This document shows, piece by piece, positions 4,700 to 6,525 of a stretch of DNA of 6,525 bases. The DNA is from CAZFPA01 sp964520975. Its GTDB lineage: Bacteria > Bacillota > Negativicutes > Selenomonadales > Selenomonadaceae. The translations under genes and the position numbers were made by a program. Each line of letters opens with the position of its first letter. Within the stretch, counting starts at the first letter, position 1. The notes beneath the pieces were generated by a model. The model was not told where the DNA came from and searched no databases. It saw only the letters and a list, made by a program, of their open reading frames with translations. The DNA is taken from positions 1-6,525 of the forward strand of contig CAZFPA010000093.1 in the NCBI GenBank assembly GCA_964520975.1, written 5' to 3'.

Positions 4700-5446
4700 T
4701 CAATCCTCCAGCTTTTTACCGTCACAGGAAATCGTTACAACCTGCCAGGGAATCATCTTTCCGCTGGCCTGCAGCGCCTGCTTCACGGCGTATTCGATAC
4801 CGCCGCAGCAGGGAACCTCCATGCGCACGACCTTTACGCTCTTGATATCATTGCGCTCAAGGATGGCCGTGAGCTTTTCGCTGTAATCCACCGGATCGAG
4901 CTTCGGGCAGCCAACGAGCACGACATGTCCCTTGATGAACTCCGCATGGAAGTTCGCGTAGGCATAGGCAGTGCAGTCCGCCGCAATGAGCAACTTTGCG
5001 CCGTCAAAATACGGCGCGTTGATGGGAGCGAGCTGAATCTGCACCGGCCAGGTGCGCAGCTCGCTTTCCGCCGCGGCGGCGACAGGCGCCGCCGTCGGTG
5101 CCGGCTTTACCGTCTCGCGATGCAGCATGCGGGCCATGCTGCCCGGACAGCCATGAAAGGCCTGCGGGGCTTCCGGCGCCGCTGCGCTCCCATGTCCGCC
5201 CGTCTTTTTTGCCGCCATGCGGGCCTGTACCGCCTCATGGTCATAGGCCGCGGCCTCCCGCTCAACAATCTGGATGGCATCCGCCGGACAAGCCGGCAGA
5301 CAGTCACCCAGTCCATCGCAGTAATCATCCTTTACGAGGCGGGCCTTGCCATCAATCATCTGGATGGCGTCCTCATGGCAGGCCTCGGCACAAAGGCCGC
5401 AGCCCGTGCATTTCTCTTCATCTATGTGTACGATCTTCCGAATCAT
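4700..5446 (-). CDS. Hcp-associated ferredoxin-like 4Fe-4S protein with cysteine-rich C-terminal region
   Basis: A 248-aa soluble iron-sulfur protein, probably an electron carrier for the Hcp encoded just upstream. The N-terminal ferredoxin domain covers residues 1-62. Site 1 is complete, CTGCGLCAEAC (C13, C16, C19, C23). Site 2, YCDGLGDCLPACP, has C43, C49 and C53, but leucine (L46) stands where the second cysteine of CxxCxxCxxxCP should be. It may hold a 3Fe-4S, a three-ligand 4Fe-4S or no cluster. An Ala/Pro-rich linker (about 85-126) contains the isolated motif HGCPGS (98-103). The C-terminal region (about 130-248) has further conserved-looking cysteines: DC158, GC180P, PCCGG at 212-216, and C241. 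I recognise no named domain there. ATG is preceded by AAGGAG at 6-nt spacing, 15 nt after the hcp stop, so the two are surely co-transcribed. The electron-donor role is inferred from context; I cannot name a gene symbol. Confidence 0.85.
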   Translation of the reverse strand: MIRKIVHIDEEKCTGCGLCAEACHEDAIQMIDGKARLVKDDYCDGLGDCLPACPADAIQIVEREAAAYDHEAVQARMAAKKTGGHGSAAAPEAPQAFHGCPGSMARMLHRETVKPAPTAAPVAAAAESELRTWPVQIQLAPINAPYFDGAKLLIAADCTAYAYANFHAEFIKGHVVLVGCPKLDPVDYSEKLTAILERNDIKSVKVVRMEVPCCGGIEYAVKQALQASGKMIPWQVVTISCDGKKLED

Positions 5447-5461
5447 GATTTTCTCCTTTGC

Positions 5462-6525
5462 TCAGCCGATCATCGTCTTGATATCCGATGCTACATCCGA
5501 AATGCCGCCGATGCCAAAGGTATCAACGAGCACCTTCGCGACATTCGGGGACAGGAAGGCCGGCAGCGTCGGTCCAAGGTGGATGTTCTTCACACCAAGG
5601 TACAGCAGCGACAGCAGCACGATGACCGCCTTCTGCTCATACCAGGCAATATTGTAGGCAATCGGCAGCTCGTTGACATCCGCGAGGCCAAAGACCTCCT
5701 TGAGCTTCAGCGCGATGAGCACGAGCGAATAGGAATCGTTGCACTGTCCGGCATCGAGCACGCGCGGGATGCCGCCAATGTCGCCCAGGCCGAGCTTGAT
5801 GTACTTGTACTTCGCACAGCCCGCCGTGAGGATGACCGTATCCTGCGGCAGCGCCCTGGCAAATTCCGTATAGTAGTCGCGGGACTTCATGCGGCCATCG
5901 CAGCCAGCCATGACCACAAACTTCTTGATGGCGCCGGATTTCACGGCATCGACCACCTTGTCGGCCAGCGCGAATACCTGCGCATGCGCAAAGCCGCCCA
6001 CAATCTGTCCCTGCTCCAGCTCCGTCGGTGCCGCACATTTCTTTGCGAGCGCAATGACAGCGGAGAAATCCTTTCTGCCATCGACCGCTTCGATATGCGT
6101 GCAGCCCGGAACGCCCGTAGCCCCCGTCGTAAAGAGGCGATCCTGATAGGAGGCCTTCGGCAGGACCACGCAGTTGGTCGTCATGACAATCGGCCCGTTA
6201 AAGGCTTCGAACTCTTCCTTCTGCTTCCACCAGGCATTGCCGTAGTTACCGACAAAATGCGGATATTTCTTGAAAGCCGGATAGTAATGGGCCGGCAGCA
6301 TCTCGCCGTGCGTATAGACATCAACGCCCGTTCCGGCCGTCTGCTCGAGCAGCATCTCCAGATCCTTGAGATCATGCCCGGAGATCAGGATGCCCGGATT
6401 CTGGCGCACACCGAGATCAACCGCGGTGATTTCCGGATTGCCATAGGTCGTGGTATTGGCCGTATCAAGCAGCGCCATGCCGTCCACGCCGAACTTGCCC
6501 GTCTCCAGCGCCAGCGCCGTAAGCG
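5462..6525 (-). CDS. hcp: Hybrid cluster protein Hcp (hydroxylamine/NO reductase), 5' end beyond the window
   Basis: C-terminal two thirds (353 codons) of a protein usually about 550 aa; the frame is open to the window edge, and upstream codons read LTALALETGKFGVDG, matching Hcp. Hcp carries a [4Fe-2O-2S] hybrid cluster and a cubane cluster, and reduces hydroxylamine in vitro and NO in vivo in E. coli. Counting the GTG (Val) codon at 6485-6487 as 1, the hybrid-cluster ligands are all present: H38 (GHD), E62 (HGE), C106 (TNC), C196 (AGCDG, the persulfide cysteine), C224 (TAGC), C249 (QCND), E284 and K286 (EQK). Their spacing equals that of the Desulfovibrio vulgaris protein (His244, Glu268, Cys312, Cys406, Cys434, Cys459, Glu494, Lys496) apart from a single 4-residue shift between C106 and C196. 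The N-terminal cubane cysteines lie outside, so the class cannot be read. The promoter and regulator sites are also outside. Confidence 0.97.
   Translation of the reverse strand, partial: LTALALETGKFGVDGMALLDTANTTTYGNPEITAVDLGVRQNPGILISGHDLKDLEMLLEQTAGTGVDVYTHGEMLPAHYYPAFKKYPHFVGNYGNAWWKQKEEFEAFNGPIVMTTNCVVLPKASYQDRLFTTGATGVPGCTHIEAVDGRKDFSAVIALAKKCAAPTELEQGQIVGGFAHAQVFALADKVVDAVKSGAIKKFVVMAGCDGRMKSRDYYTEFARALPQDTVILTAGCAKYKYIKLGLGDIGGIPRVLDAGQCNDSYSLVLIALKLKEVFGLADVNELPIAYNIAWYEQKAVIVLLSLLYLGVKNIHLGPTLPAFLSPNVAKVLVDTFGIGGISDVASDIKTMIG

Noticed and set aside
4462..4725. 87-codon minus-strand frame bridging the ferredoxin-like gene end and the ABC-F start
   Set aside because: It would read through a strong terminator, overlaps two good genes in another frame, starts at GTG without a binding site and has no recognisable feature.
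6485..6487. GTG taken as the true start of hcp
   Set aside because: The frame stays open to the window edge with typical Hcp residues upstream of this codon, and Hcp proteins are about 200 residues longer at the N-terminus.

Overview
The window reads as a chromosomal segment of an anaerobic Firmicute, most plausibly a GC-rich Negativicute of the Selenomonas/Mitsuokella type. This is inference. The supporting signs are GC-rich coding regions separated by AT-rich spacers, strong AGGAGG-like ribosome binding sites, sigma-A-like promoters, the rpsF-ssb-rpsR order, and a hybrid cluster protein partnered with a ferredoxin-like protein instead of an oxygen-dependent partner. Every gene I can support lies on the minus strand, so transcription runs from high to low coordinates. 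No rRNA, tRNA, CRISPR array, insertion sequence or prophage gene was seen.

In transcription order there are four units. (1) hcp (5' end cut off by the window edge, 5462-6525) and a 248-aa 4Fe-4S protein (4700-5446) are 15 nt apart and end at a strong terminator (4663-4693). Together they look like an NO/hydroxylamine detoxification pair: Hcp carries the hybrid cluster and the ferredoxin-like protein is a plausible electron donor. (2) A 518-aa ABC-F ATPase (2964-4520) has its own leader of about 100 nt and ends in a terminator (2915-2957). (3) The replication/translation operon rpsF-ssb-rpsR (1763-2764) is driven by a near-consensus promoter (2859-2887) with an 88-nt structured leader, and ends in a terminator (1733-1759). 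(4) A ClC-type chloride transporter fused to a C-terminal RCK_C/TrkA-C domain (123-1688) ends two bases before its own terminator (97-120). Positions 1-96 hold no gene I can support, only short inverted repeats.

The most interesting non-coding signal is the ABC-F leader (4521-4620). It has a promoter-like element, a possible 26-codon upstream ORF, an 8-nt block at the start of that ORF perfectly complementary to the ABC-F ribosome binding site, and a 17-bp hairpin between the two complementary blocks. This is the layout expected of a translational attenuator, a control mode known for some ribosome-protecting ABC-F genes. Whether it works here is untested. Also notable are the ferredoxin-like protein with one cluster cysteine replaced by leucine, and an rpsF leader that can pair with its own ribosome binding site but lacks the CCG triplet of the known S6:S18 leader motif.
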